A stretch of DNA of 64,000 bases from positions 4,774,001 through 4,838,000 of the forward strand of contig NZ_JBBODF010000001.1 in NCBI RefSeq assembly GCF_038002825.1. The letters are read 5' to 3'. The DNA is from Paenibacillus sp. FSL H8-0048. Lineage in GTDB: Bacteria > Bacillota > Bacilli > Paenibacillales > Paenibacillaceae. The translations under genes were made by a program, and so were the position numbers. Below the pieces are notes generated by a model, which saw nothing but the letters and a program-made list of their open reading frames with translations, had not been told where the DNA came from and did no database searches. Shown here piece by piece: positions 1 to 7,125 of the stretch; within the stretch, counting starts at the first letter, position 1; the number at the start of each line of letters is the position of its first letter.

Positions 1-252
1 ATTGAACAAGGGCAGATTGTGGCAAGTAGCGAGAAAAATGAGTTCAAGGAATCCTACCGCCTGATTAGCGGGAGCGAGGCTGACCTGAGCAGGGTGAAGG
101 ACCGCCTGATTTCTTACAAAACCAACTCCTTCGGCTTCACCGGATTGATCCATACCCGGGATATTGATTCCGCTTGGACACTTAACACGGCCATCCCGAC
201 TCTGGATGACATCATGATCTACTTTGCCAAAAAGGAGGGTGTATATGTATAA
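1..252 (+). CDS. ABC transporter ATP-binding protein, C-terminal fragment (YtrB-like)
   Basis: The reading frame is open from the first base of the window, so only about the last 83 residues are present and the Walker motifs lie upstream. The fragment begins IEQGQIVAS, which matches the usual strand after the ATPase core ('leadership' loop: I..G.I). It ends in the small C-terminal domain common in GntR-linked ABC transporters. The next gene, an ABC-2 type permease, starts 8 bp before this stop codon, so the two are translationally coupled subunits of one exporter. The family assignment rests mainly on that context, and the substrate cannot be told. Confidence 0.75.
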   Translation: MEQGQIVASSEKNEFKESYRLISGSEADLSRVKDRLISYKTNSFGFTGLIHTRDIDSAWTLNTAIPTLDDIMIYFAKKEGVYV

Positions 253-901
253 TCTGGTGCTGAAGGATTTGAAGTTAGGCGTTAATCCCTGGTTCTTCGT
301 CTTGCCCTTCCTGATGGGCGGCCTTATGCTGATTCCCGGCTGGCTCTATTTCCTGGTCCCGCTGTACTTCTGCTTCATCACGGTACCGAACATGTTCGGC
401 GGCTTCAAAAGCCAGAATGATCTGATGTTCAGCACCATACTGCCTGTGACCAAGAGCGATATTGTGAAGTCCAGAGTCACTGTACTTGTCATTCTGGAGC
501 TGATGCATCTGCTGGTCGCCATGATTGCCAGTATATTTACATTTCAGCTATACCCGAAGATGCAATATTTCTTCTTTGCGCCGCATATGGGCTTCTGGGG
601 TATGTGCTTCATTATGATGGCGCTTTTCAATCTCATCTTCATTCCGATATACTATAAGTCAGCTTATAAGTATGGTCTAGCGACCACGGCATCGACCGTT
701 GCAGCCGTCCTGTTCGCTGCTGCGGTCCAGTGGGCTGGTATCCAGAATGCTTGGCTGCATAGCCTGTTCTACGGCTCCGGGCTGGACCGGACAGGGCTGC
801 AGCTCTCCATTCTGGCCGGCGGCGTCCTGATCTTCATTGCCTGTAACCTGCTGGCCTACCGGATTGCGGTGAAGAGATTCCTGAAAGTGGAGATTCTATG
901 A
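245..901 (+). CDS. ABC-2 type transporter permease
   Basis: This is an integral membrane protein of 218 residues with about six hydrophobic segments, including WFFVLPFLMGGLMLIPGWLY near the N-terminus and a last one near residues 185-205. The N-terminal 'YNLVLKDLKLGVNPWFF' pattern is typical of ABC-2 permeases paired with YtrB-like ATPases and GntR regulators. I chose the ATG at 245 because the strong AAGGAGG at 232-238 sits just before it; the upstream ATG at 224 has no ribosome site and adds only a polar tail. It overlaps the ATPase gene by 8 bp and the GntR gene by 4 bp, so the three form one operon. Confidence 0.85.
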   Translation: MYNLVLKDLKLGVNPWFFVLPFLMGGLMLIPGWLYFLVPLYFCFITVPNMFGGFKSQNDLMFSTILPVTKSDIVKSRVTVLVILELMHLLVAMIASIFTFQLYPKMQYFFFAPHMGFWGMCFIMMALFNLIFIPIYYKSAYKYGLATTASTVAAVLFAAAVQWAGIQNAWLHSLFYGSGLDRTGLQLSILAGGVLIFIACNLLAYRIAVKRFLKVEIL

Positions 902-1263
902 ATGTAACGATATCCAGCACCTCCGAGAAGCCGATCTATCAGCAGCTGCACGAACAGATCAGCGCGCAGATTCTCCAGGGGGAGCTGGAGAGCGGCTACT
1001 GTCTGCCGCCGATCCGCCAGGCCGCGCTGGAACTTGGTGTCAGTGTCATCACGGTGAAGAAGGCCTGGGAGGAGCTGGAGCGGAGCGGGCTGATCAACAC
1101 GGTAACCGGCAAAGGCTGCTTTGTCGCCGAATTCACGCCGGAGGAGATGCTGCGGATTCGTAACGAGATGGTCCTGAAGCAGATGGGGAGCGACATTCAG
1201 TATTACAAGTCCTTCGGCCTTACCCTGGAGGAAGTTACCGAACTGCTGGGGAAGATTTATTGA
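898..1263 (+). CDS. GntR-family transcriptional regulator (YtrA subfamily)
   Basis: The 121-residue protein has an N-terminal winged helix (IYQQLHEQISAQILQGEL ... PPIRQAALELGVSVITVKKAWEEL ... GKGCFV) and only a short helical tail of about 45 residues. That size defines the YtrA subfamily of GntR regulators, which normally repress their own ABC transporter operon in response to cell-envelope stress. The start codon overlaps the permease stop as ATGA. Unusually, the regulator lies last in the operon; in Bacillus subtilis ytrA is first. Confidence 0.9.
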   Translation: MNVTISSTSEKPIYQQLHEQISAQILQGELESGYCLPPIRQAALELGVSVITVKKAWEELERSGLINTVTGKGCFVAEFTPEEMLRIRNEMVLKQMGSDIQYYKSFGLTLEEVTELLGKIY

Positions 1264-1289
1264 AGCGCGCAGACATTAAACACAGAAAC

Positions 1290-1336
1290 AGGCTTTTCGC
1301 GTTCCCTCTTCTGAGGGGAGTAGAAAAGCCTTTTTG
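1290..1336 (+). terminator. Rho-independent terminator of the ABC/GntR operon
   Basis: The arms AGGCTTTTC (1290-1298) and GAAAAGCCT (1323-1331) form a 9-bp stem followed by a T run, 27 bp after the GntR stop. Confidence 0.85.
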
Positions 1337-1760
1337 TTGTGTGTGTTACGGAACACGCATCGTGGATCTATTGGATCTGTGTTTTTTAAGAATTCGTTGA
1401 GGCTTGGGCGTGACTCCAGAGAGTTCTAGACTTAAAAAGTAAAGATTAAGAGTTGTTAAACTTTATAAAAAATATCCCTATAAGTGAGAAACAAAACAAG
1501 GCGCCTTGGATTCTCAAAAAAATATTAATCTGGAGGTAGATTCTTTATGGCAACAAGTCGTGAATATGCAGCTTCTGTAACGGTTAGTCTTTCTCAACTA
1601 CAACAAATGCGTGACGCACAAAACTACTCCTATGTTTATGGGCATTGAGGTGATTCCTCGGCTGATACAGTATCCTTGAGCGGTGCGCTTGGTGGATTTT
1701 CAGCTACAATTCTTGGACTTATTTTTGTTACTATATAAATTGAACGAAAGAATCTAGCAA

Positions 1761-2270
1761 TCAAAGTCGAACGCATAGGCGGTCAATGATTGCACCTGGG
1801 TTTTCCATAATTTCATCCATAAACTGCCCGACGCGCAGACGGATTTCGGAAACGCTGGAATAGAAGACGTTATTGATTACACTGGATTTGAGCCATTTCC
1901 AGAGACCTTCTACAATATTGAACTGCGGGCTGTAGGGTGGCAGAAACACAAGCGTTAGCCGTTTGTTTTGTTCTTTCAGAAACGGTTGAAGCAGCTTAGC
2001 ATGATGAATTCGAGCATTATCTAACACGAGAACCAGTTTTCCCGTTGGATAAGCCAAGAGGATTTTCTGGAGAAAGGTAAGAAACGTTTCAGCGGTATAG
2101 TGTTCGTCTTCTTGCCAAACGATTTGTCCCGTCACATAGTCAACCGTGGCGAGTAGCTTGACTCCGCGATGCTTACCTGTGGTTGGAATGATTCGCTGTT
2201 TTCCGCGAAGAAACCAGGTTTTCTGAATCGCTTGATAATCCCGGATCATTGATTCATCTTCAAATAGCAA
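1761..2270 (-). CDS. IS630-family transposase, DDE catalytic part (ORF B)
   Basis: The 169-residue ORF carries the acidic triad of IS630 transposases: Asp in LFEDES at the start, Asp in LVLVLDNARIHHAK around residue 83, and Glu in FNIVEGLWKWLK around residue 121. All three acidic residues are intact, so the catalytic domain could be active. The first codons (MLFEDES) lie inside the catalytic core, which shows that independent translation from this ATG would lose the frame link. Expression probably needs the A7 slippage described for ORF A. The element sits inside a broken host gene. Confidence 0.85.
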   Translation of the reverse strand: MLFEDESMIRDYQAIQKTWFLRGKQRIIPTTGKHRGVKLLATVDYVTGQIVWQEDEHYTAETFLTFLQKILLAYPTGKLVLVLDNARIHHAKLLQPFLKEQNKRLTLVFLPPYSPQFNIVEGLWKWLKSSVINNVFYSSVSEIRLRVGQFMDEIMENPGAIIDRLCVRL

Positions 2271-2287
2271 GTGATCGATTTCATCGT

Positions 2288-2848
2288 TCAGTACCTTTTT
2301 TTCAAGTCAGGAAAGGTCGTTTCAGCAAACTGGCGTTGCTTTTCTGGATCTGCTGCCGCAAGCGTGTAGGTTGGTTTCGTGTAGCTGAGCCCTAATCGTT
2401 CCATGACCTTGGAGATCCCTCGGAGCGAATAGCGGTGACTCCATTCTCGTTCCACATAAGCGGCAATGAGCTCAAGCGTCCAGTTGTGTTTAGCCGCAAA
2501 GCCAACCTCATGCGGAACCGAATAGGCGATCGTCTGTTTCAACTGATCCTGCTGTTCCTTCGTCAGCCGAGTAGGTGCACCTGATGAGTACTTCAGTTGC
2601 AAGGCTGCCAATCCACCGTTTTCGTATGTGTGGATGTAGCTGCTCACCGTCATTCGGTTTCGATTTAGAATGCCAGCGATCGCCGTCATGGATGTGCCCT
2701 TCAAATGCAAATAGATCGCTTGGTAACGCTCATACATGCGTCGCTCTTTAGCTTGCTTCATAGCCTCTGTTAGTTTTTCCAGTTCGGTATGCTTATCCAT
2801 GACGTTCCCCACTTGTCCGTTTTTATAGATCTGTTTCTTATTCGACAA
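2288..2848 (-). CDS. IS630-family transposase, N-terminal part (HTH domains, ORF A)
   Basis: The 186-residue ORF is the DNA-binding half of the transposase. It has a Sleeping-Beauty/Tc1-like helix-turn-helix region (AIAGILNRNRMTVSSYIHTYENGGLAAL) followed by a winged-helix segment (YSLRGISKVMERLGLSYTKPTY). ATG 2800 (MDKHTELEKL), preceded by GGGGAA, is an alternative start. The ORF stops at KKRY within a run of seven A residues (2296-2302 on the complement). Sliding back one base there continues in frame as KKKVLNDEID into the DDE half, so the functional protein is probably a fusion made by slippage. Confidence 0.85.
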   Translation of the reverse strand: MSNKKQIYKNGQVGNVMDKHTELEKLTEAMKQAKERRMYERYQAIYLHLKGTSMTAIAGILNRNRMTVSSYIHTYENGGLAALQLKYSSGAPTRLTKEQQDQLKQTIAYSVPHEVGFAAKHNWTLELIAAYVEREWSHRYSLRGISKVMERLGLSYTKPTYTLAAADPEKQRQFAETTFPDLKKRY

Positions 2849-3183
2849 ATGGTTCGTTTTTCCTTGCCGAGGTTTGCTAAAAACTTTGATTCAACTTATA
2901 TAGTACGCCTGCCGGAGTTGCTGTTGGAGTGGCAAGTCTTGTAGCAAGCTTGTTTGGTGGAGTAGGGAATGATACAGGGAAAGTTATTCAGAATGGGGTA
3001 TCCGCAATGACTGAAATGGCCCGGACTTTGCAGCCGTTGACTAGGTACGACCTTTTTCAAATTCGTTTCCCATTCCTTGAATTCTCTTTACAAAATGGTA
3101 CAATTATTCGTTTTGTTTCTGGAAAAGGGGTTATCGAGAGAGCACATTCAGGCAGTGGTTGGGAAATAGTATAAGATTATTTA

Positions 3184-3224
3184 ACAAAGAGAACCTGATA
3201 CTTATTGTATCAGGTTCTCTTTGT
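3184..3224 (+). terminator. Strong Rho-independent terminator after the disrupted gene
   Basis: An 18-bp perfect stem (ACAAAGAGAACCTGATAC at 3184-3201 and its complement at 3207-3224) with a TTATT loop lies 9 bp after the stop at 3174. The closing arm ends CTCTTTGT, and the hairpin could act in both directions. Confidence 0.85.
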
Positions 3225-3357
3225 CCCGTATTATCGTAACTTCTATATTGAGCCTAGAAATGAATTTAAAGCATCTATTTTTCATTGAATTAGTATATAA
3301 TTGGAAAGTGGCGATTGTGGAGCAGTATATTAATACCAGGAAAGGAAGTGAATTGTA

Positions 3358-3840
3358 ATGAAGGAGCGTAAGTCAAACTGGATAATAGCGGGAATTGTAA
3401 TTATTGGAATTATTATTTATGGGATTTATTTTTTTATGAGCTTATCTACAACTATGGATAAAGCGGTACTCAATAAGATTGATGATACAAACGTTACTCT
3501 TCAAATTATCCGAATACCTCTTAAAACAGATTCGGTCCCAAGTAAAGATGTAACTGTCATTGATCAAAATCAGATTCGAAAAGTGTTTCAACCAATGTCT
3601 AATCTCAAATTAAAGAAAACATCTAATTTTGATAAAGTAGATGCTGCCTCTGAGTATGATGTGTTTATCTATTCAAAAGAAAATCAAAAGCTCCTCTTCC
3701 GTGTCGCATTCCTTAATGAAAAATATGTTTACGTTTATGATAAAAGTAAGAAAGAAACGATTCAAAATTATTCTATAGTAAGTAAGCTCGACTATAAGTC
3801 ATTTTCGGATATGCTCGAACAATTACTAACTTCTCCATAA
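3358..3840 (+). CDS. Membrane-anchored DUF5301-like protein
   Basis: The 160-residue protein has a short basic N-terminus (MKERKSNW), one transmembrane segment (residues 9-29, IIAGIVIIGIIIYGIYFFM) and an extracytoplasmic domain of about 130 residues. It starts 12 bases after GGAAAGGAAG. The outer domain (QIIRIPLKTDSV ... SEYDVFIYSKENQKLLFRVAF ... YVYVYDKSKKETIQNYSIVSKLDY) resembles the small surface domain of DUF5301 proteins, whose function is not known to me. Codon use is AT-rich compared with the rest of the window, like the disrupted gene upstream, so both may belong to one transferred segment. Confidence 0.7.
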   Translation: MKERKSNWIIAGIVIIGIIIYGIYFFMSLSTTMDKAVLNKIDDTNVTLQIIRIPLKTDSVPSKDVTVIDQNQIRKVFQPMSNLKLKKTSNFDKVDAASEYDVFIYSKENQKLLFRVAFLNEKYVYVYDKSKKETIQNYSIVSKLDYKSFSDMLEQLLTSP

Positions 3841-3975
3841 ATCTAGCAGTGGTATAAATTTAAAATCAAGCATTTACAGCACTGTGTCTGTGAATATAAA
3901 TAATAATTAAAAAATGGTTTTTTCTTAGGGGAGTTGCGGCTAACGCAGCTCCCTAAGTCTGTTGAACCAATGCGC

Positions 3976-4176
3976 CTATTTACGTACCGCTTTGATATCC
4001 CCTGTTTTTTCTTGTTCCTCCAAGGACTGAATTGCTTGAGTGAGTAAATGCAACGAAGTATCCAATTTTTCTAACTTCTCCCCTATGGTATCCAGCACAT
4101 AACGAATCAAAATAAAGCAGAGTGTGACCGGAAAACCTACATTGGTTATCAAAGGTACCACATCTTCAATCTTCAT
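3976..4176 (-). CDS. YvrJ family protein
   Basis: The 66-residue protein has one hydrophobic segment (VVPLITNVGFPVTLCFILIRYVL) followed by a short amphipathic coiled coil (LEKLDTSLHLLTQAIQSLEE). This matches the small YvrJ family and resembles BhlA/UviB-type phage-associated peptides in size and layout. The ribosome site GGAAGG lies 9 bp upstream of ATG 4176. It is divergent from the two mini-ORFs with the LexA-type operator. No biochemical role is established; a holin-like or bacteriocin-associated role is only an inference from the family's look. Confidence 0.8.
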   Translation of the reverse strand: MKIEDVVPLITNVGFPVTLCFILIRYVLDTIGEKLEKLDTSLHLLTQAIQSLEEQEKTGDIKAVRK

Positions 4177-4241
4177 GTATTCATTCCTTCCTCAATTTAT
4201 GCTTTTAGGATAGGGAAACTGACCTTCTTGTTTCACAACCA

Positions 4242-4289
4242 TTTCACTAAATATAAAAAAATGGTATAATATATAGGAACAAATGTTCT
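4242..4289 (+). promoter_or_regulatory. Promoter with LexA (SOS) operator
   Basis: TATAAT at 4265-4270 is a perfect -10 element; the -35 candidate is TTTCAC at 4242-4247 with 17-bp spacing. Six bases after the -10 lies GGAACAAATGTTCT (4276-4289). It fits the Gram-positive LexA/DinR box CGAACRNRYGTTCG in 12 of 14 positions, with the GAAC-N4-GTTC core intact. The operator would cover the transcription start of the mini-ORFs that follow. Binding is inferred, not shown. Confidence 0.7.
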
Positions 4290-4363
4290 TATTTGGTTGT
4301 TGTTTTCCTCTCGAAATTTCCCTACTTACATATGTAATATAAATTCGGAGGGAGAGAACCACT

Positions 4364-4531
4364 TTGGAACAGAGTGAATACAACCGCTATAAGACTGAAA
4401 TTTATCGCATTGGCTGGAGATTGCAGTACCGGGCTAAGAAGCTCAGAGGGCACGAGCAAAGCTATGAGCGTGATTTGCCGGCTCCTTCCTTTACAGAATC
4501 TTCGGATAACCGGGTCGTGGTCGAGCAATGA
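4364..4531 (+). CDS. Small basic protein behind an SOS box (55 aa)
   Basis: A TTG start at 4364 lies 9 bp after GGAGGGAG (4347-4354). The product is 55 residues, beginning MEQSEYNRYKTEIYRIGW and continuing with a charged stretch (QYRAKKLRGHE) and a Ser/Pro-rich acidic tail. There is no signal peptide or membrane segment. It resembles no family I can name; the size and charge are reminiscent of short accessory proteins found next to phage-type sigma factors. Its stop overlaps the next start as ATGA, so it is cotranslated with the 25-residue ORF. Expression is expected to be induced by DNA damage if the upstream operator is real. Confidence 0.55.
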   Translation: MEQSEYNRYKTEIYRIGWRLQYRAKKLRGHEQSYERDLPAPSFTESSDNRVVVEQ

Positions 4532-4605
4532 GTGAAGAAAACTTAAATGATTATTATATAAGTGTTCCTTTGGCTTCACACTTTAAGAAAGGATCAGTTT
4601 GCTGA
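4528..4605 (+). CDS. Mini-ORF of 25 aa, coupled to the preceding ORF
   Basis: The ATG at 4528 overlaps the stop of the 55-residue ORF as ATGA. The peptide reads MSEENLNDYYISVPLASHF then KKGSVC. It could be a real micropeptide or the start of a longer gene truncated just before the terminator. No similarity is recognised. Only the coupling and the shared SOS-type promoter support it. Confidence 0.4.
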   Translation: MSEENLNDYYISVPLASHFKKGSVC

Positions 4606-4626
4606 AAAAGATCTTTTGACCGCAAT

Positions 4627-4673
4627 AAAAAGGCTTTTCACCCTCCTTTGCGAGATGGTGAAAAGCCTATTTG
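4627..4673 (-). terminator. Bidirectional terminator between convergent genes
   Basis: A 12-bp perfect stem (AGGCTTTTCACC at 4631-4642, GGTGAAAAGCCT at 4657-4668) has five T on the minus strand and ATTT on the plus strand. It ends the secreted-protein gene and the SOS mini-operon. Confidence 0.85.
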
Positions 4674-4678
4674 CTTCC

Positions 4679-5326
4679 CTAAAATTTCTCCGGGAACTGC
4701 TTCACAATCCCCTCAGTCAACAGGTCGGCAAAATGTATCATATGGACCTCATTCTTGTCGGTTGCAGCAATGGAAGCGGGATAGTCTGCCTTGAGGATAT
4801 CAAGCACGATGTCCGTCACGAGCTGCAAATGCTCGTACAGCATATCCTGCACCTGTTTCACGGGCCAGTTCGGGTTCAATCCGCTCAGGAAGCGGGCAAT
4901 CTTATCGGCGTTCCGGTGCCAGTCGGCCTGGAGCTTCTGTACCTCTCCCGCATTGCCCTTCTGGGCGGCCGCGACAATCTGTCCGGCGATCTGAATATGC
5001 TCCTTCAGCAGTCCGGCCAGCTTGCTGCCGTTCGCCTCCCCGTAATAACGCCCCAAGACATTGCCGATGTCCTCCTGATTCCTGAGCAGCCGCTCCAGGA
5101 CATCCTTCTGGTCCGGGTTATTGTAGAGGGCGCTGACAATATAGTTGTGCGTCCAAATGGTGTGGTCAATCCACACCTGCTGCATCTCGCTTCTCAGCTG
5201 CACCACTTGCGGGCTTATGCAGGCAGCTTCCTTCTTTGCGGCCGCGAGCGCCTGTACCGGAACCGCAGCTTGGGCCAGACTGAAGACGAGCCCAAGAGTA
5301 AACACCGTTAACCATAGCTTTTTCAC
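4679..5326 (-). CDS. Secreted helical protein of unknown function
   Basis: I chose the GTG at 5326 because AAAGGAGC lies 9 bp upstream and the protein then starts directly with a signal peptide (VKKLWLTVFTLGLVFSLAQA, cleavage near ALAAA). The mature part, about 185 residues, looks all-helical. It has repeated Trp/His positions (WIDHTIWTHNYIVSALYNN, QADWHRNADKIARFLSGLN, HLQLVTDIVLDILKADY). The regular His and Asp spacing resembles helical-bundle proteins, but no family is recognised. The neighbour downstream in the same orientation is a TetR regulator. Confidence 0.75.
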   Translation of the reverse strand: MKKLWLTVFTLGLVFSLAQAAVPVQALAAAKKEAACISPQVVQLRSEMQQVWIDHTIWTHNYIVSALYNNPDQKDVLERLLRNQEDIGNVLGRYYGEANGSKLAGLLKEHIQIAGQIVAAAQKGNAGEVQKLQADWHRNADKIARFLSGLNPNWPVKQVQDMLYEHLQLVTDIVLDILKADYPASIAATDKNEVHMIHFADLLTEGIVKQFPEKF

Positions 5327-5389
5327 ATTCAACTGCTCCTTTGTATGGGATGCGCGAATCTGCATTATTATGGCTAGAATGGATGATAA

Positions 5390-5923
5390 TTATTTGTGAA
5401 AAAGCCGGATAAGCGCGGATATCTCCTCCAGGGTCTCTTGCTGGCCATTCCTGATCCACATGATCCAGATCTCAAATACGCCGGCGCTCATGAAATGAAT
5501 CCAATACTCTCGCCTTGCCCCGTTCCAGTCTGGAAACGGAATCAGCTCATCGTAGAACTGTGCAATATGGTGCTTGAAGATCTGATACAGCAGCCCTGTG
5601 AAATTGCCTTCAATCGCCAGGCGGAAATCAGCGGAGAAGGTTTGGAAAAAGCGGGTCAGATCCGTTATCTTTTGCTCGTGATTCGGTTTGTGGGCGATTT
5701 TATAGAAGATATCGGCAAACTTAGGCTCATAGTATCCGGTCACGACCTGCTCAAGGCTGTCATAATTCCGGTAGAAGGCCATCCGGCTGACCCCGGCTTT
5801 TTTGACAAGCTCCGAGATGGTCACCTCTGACATTTTTTTCGTCCGCAGCAGCTCCAGCAGGGCAATCGTGATCCATTCCCGGGTGTCTTTTTTGATCAAT
5901 TGTGCATGATCGGTGGCTGCCAT
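5390..5923 (-). CDS. TetR/AcrR family transcriptional regulator
   Basis: The 177-residue protein has an N-terminal TetR helix-turn-helix (ITIALLELLRTKKMSEVTIS ... ELVKKAGVSRMAFYRNYDS, residues 18-56). A helical ligand-binding half follows with several Trp/Tyr residues (YWIHFMSAGVFEIWIMWIRNG), typical of the TetR_C_8-like group. It starts 7 bp after GGAGGAAC. It is divergent from a reductase gene, and a perfect palindrome lies in the 117-bp gap. It probably represses the reductase and itself, and the inducer is unknown. Confidence 0.9.
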   Translation of the reverse strand: MAATDHAQLIKKDTREWITIALLELLRTKKMSEVTISELVKKAGVSRMAFYRNYDSLEQVVTGYYEPKFADIFYKIAHKPNHEQKITDLTRFFQTFSADFRLAIEGNFTGLLYQIFKHHIAQFYDELIPFPDWNGARREYWIHFMSAGVFEIWIMWIRNGQQETLEEISALIRLFHK

Positions 5924-6001
5924 TACAGTTCCTCCATTCTGTCACACATGCCTGTTAACGGCTTGATAGCGATAAGGTCCAGCCTTATTATAGGGTAAAA
6001 C

Positions 6002-6019
6002 ACGTTACAAGTGTAACGT
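6002..6019. promoter_or_regulatory. Palindromic operator, probably for the TetR regulator
   Basis: ACGTTACA (6002-6009), AG, TGTAACGT (6012-6019) is a perfect 8+8 palindrome just downstream of a TATTAT-like -10 region and 21 bp before the reductase start. The size and position fit a TetR dimer site. Confidence 0.75.
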
Positions 6020-6040
6020 CTACCGGAGGAGATATTGATT

Positions 6041-7084
6041 ATGGGAGAGCATAACAAGCCTGTAGTGCTGGTGACCGGAGGCTCAGGATTCATCGCTGTG
6101 CATATTATTGTGCAATTACTGGAGAAGGATTATCGTGTTCGGGCTACTCTGCGGTCTATGGGCAGACAGGATGAAGTGAAGGCCATGGTGTTGGCGGGCG
6201 GCGGGGCTAATATAGAGGACTTGTCGTTTATAGAGGCTGATCTGACTTCGGATAAGAACTGGAATCAGGCGGTGAAGGAGGCGGATTATGTGATTCATGT
6301 AGCTTCTCCAACGCCTAATCGGATATATAAAGACGAGAATGAAATGATTCAGCCGGCGCGTGAGGGGGTTCTGCGGGTGCTAAGAGCAGCGCGCGAGGCC
6401 GGGGTCAAACGTGTGGTCCTAACCTCTGCCTTCGGAGCCATTGGAGTGGGACATAAGCAGCATGCAGGCTCTTATACTGAAGAGGACTGGTCCAATACAG
6501 ACGCGAACATCCATCCCTATCAAAAATCCAAGACCCTCGCTGAACAGGCAGCCTGGGAGTTCATCCGCCATGAAGGCAGAGGGCTGGAGCTGTCTGCAGT
6601 CAATCCCGTCGGTGTGATGGGACCCATTCTGGGCAAGGATTACTCTCACTCTAATGAGATTGTCCGCAACATGCTGGAGGGCAAGCTGAAGTCGGTCCCC
6701 AAGATCTATTCCGATTATGTGGATGTCCGGGACGTAGCCGCACTGCATATTCTGGCTATGGTGCGTCCCGAAGCCAGCGGGGAACGGTTCATCGCTTCCA
6801 GCGCCGAGAATCTCTCTACGCTGGAGGTAGCCCGGATTCTGCGGAAGCACCTGGGGCAGGACGCAGAACAAGTGCCTACGAGGGAAATGCCCAATCTGCT
6901 TGTCCGCGCCGCGGCGCTGTTCAATCCCAAGCTAAGAATGATAGCTACTCTTCTGGGCCAGGATATGTCAACGAGTAATCAGAAGGCCAAACGTCTTCTG
7001 GGATGGAACCCGCGCCCGGCAGAGGAGGCTATTATAGCTACTGGGAGAAGTATGATAGACATTATTAAAGAGAAGATAAAATGA
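6041..7084 (+). CDS. NAD(P)-dependent epimerase/aldehyde reductase (extended SDR, dihydroflavonol reductase-like)
   Basis: The 347-residue protein is an extended short-chain dehydrogenase. The nucleotide-binding motif VTGGSGFIAVHI sits at residues 10-21. The active-site Ser is in LTSAFGA and the Tyr/Lys pair in HPYQKSKTLAEQAAWEF. The overall fit is to dihydroflavonol-4-reductase/methylglyoxal-reductase-like enzymes, which reduce carbonyls with NADPH. Start ATG 6041 was chosen over TTG 6035 because GGAGGAG (6025-6031) is 9 bp upstream of it. One cofactor-motif oddity is IAVHI where GxxGxxG is usual, so the third Gly is Ala. The divergent TetR gene and palindrome suggest induction by a reactive small molecule. 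Confidence 0.88.
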   Translation: MGEHNKPVVLVTGGSGFIAVHIIVQLLEKDYRVRATLRSMGRQDEVKAMVLAGGGANIEDLSFIEADLTSDKNWNQAVKEADYVIHVASPTPNRIYKDENEMIQPAREGVLRVLRAAREAGVKRVVLTSAFGAIGVGHKQHAGSYTEEDWSNTDANIHPYQKSKTLAEQAAWEFIRHEGRGLELSAVNPVGVMGPILGKDYSHSNEIVRNMLEGKLKSVPKIYSDYVDVRDVAALHILAMVRPEASGERFIASSAENLSTLEVARILRKHLGQDAEQVPTREMPNLLVRAAALFNPKLRMIATLLGQDMSTSNQKAKRLLGWNPRPAEEAIIATGRSMIDIIKEKIK

Positions 7085-7125
7085 CAAAAGTGACCATTCC
7101 AATGATAGAAAAGGAGACGGGGTGG

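Larger units (their letters stand above)
1731..2903 (-). mobile_element. IS630-family insertion sequence with terminal inverted repeats and TA target duplication
   Basis: The left end (CTATATAAATTGAAC...) and the reverse complement of the right end (CTATATAAGTTGAAT...) agree over about 31 bp with several mismatches, ending in a shared TAGCAA. TA lies immediately outside each end (1729-1730 and 2904-2905), as expected for the IS630/Tc1/mariner superfamily. The length of 1173 bp is normal for the family. It carries an HTH ORF and a DDE transposase ORF on the minus strand. Because ACTATA also borders the ends, the exact boundary could move by a few bases (for example a second TA pair). Excision at either position restores the host frame. 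Confidence 0.9.
1547..3174 (+). pseudogene. Small glycine/alanine-rich protein gene, disrupted by an IS630-type element and an in-frame TGA
   Basis: An ORF begins at ATG 1547 after TGGAGG at 1531-1536 and reads MATSREYAASV. It meets an in-frame TGA at 1646-1648, continues in the same frame (GDSSADTVSLSGALGG) to the left edge of the IS at 1730, and resumes in frame at 2906 on the far side. Removing 1731-2903 and one TA copy gives exactly 151 codons including the stop. The restored protein has a hydrophobic, glycine-rich middle (TPAGVAVGVASLVASLFGG) and a polar end (SGSGWEIV). One base change (TGG to TGA) would explain the internal stop. The protein family is not recognised. The glycine-rich hydrophobic centre is reminiscent of bacteriocin-like or membrane-active peptides, but nothing proves it. 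Confidence 0.7.

Noticed and set aside
3927..3960. Hairpin CTTAGGGGAG/CTCCCTAAG after the YvrJ gene as a terminator
   Set aside because: The stem is good, but no T run follows it on either transcribed strand; the T run lies on the wrong side.
4562..5311. 249-residue ORF on the plus strand
   Set aside because: It is antisense to the secreted protein gene, which has a signal peptide and ribosome site, and it runs through the bidirectional terminator.
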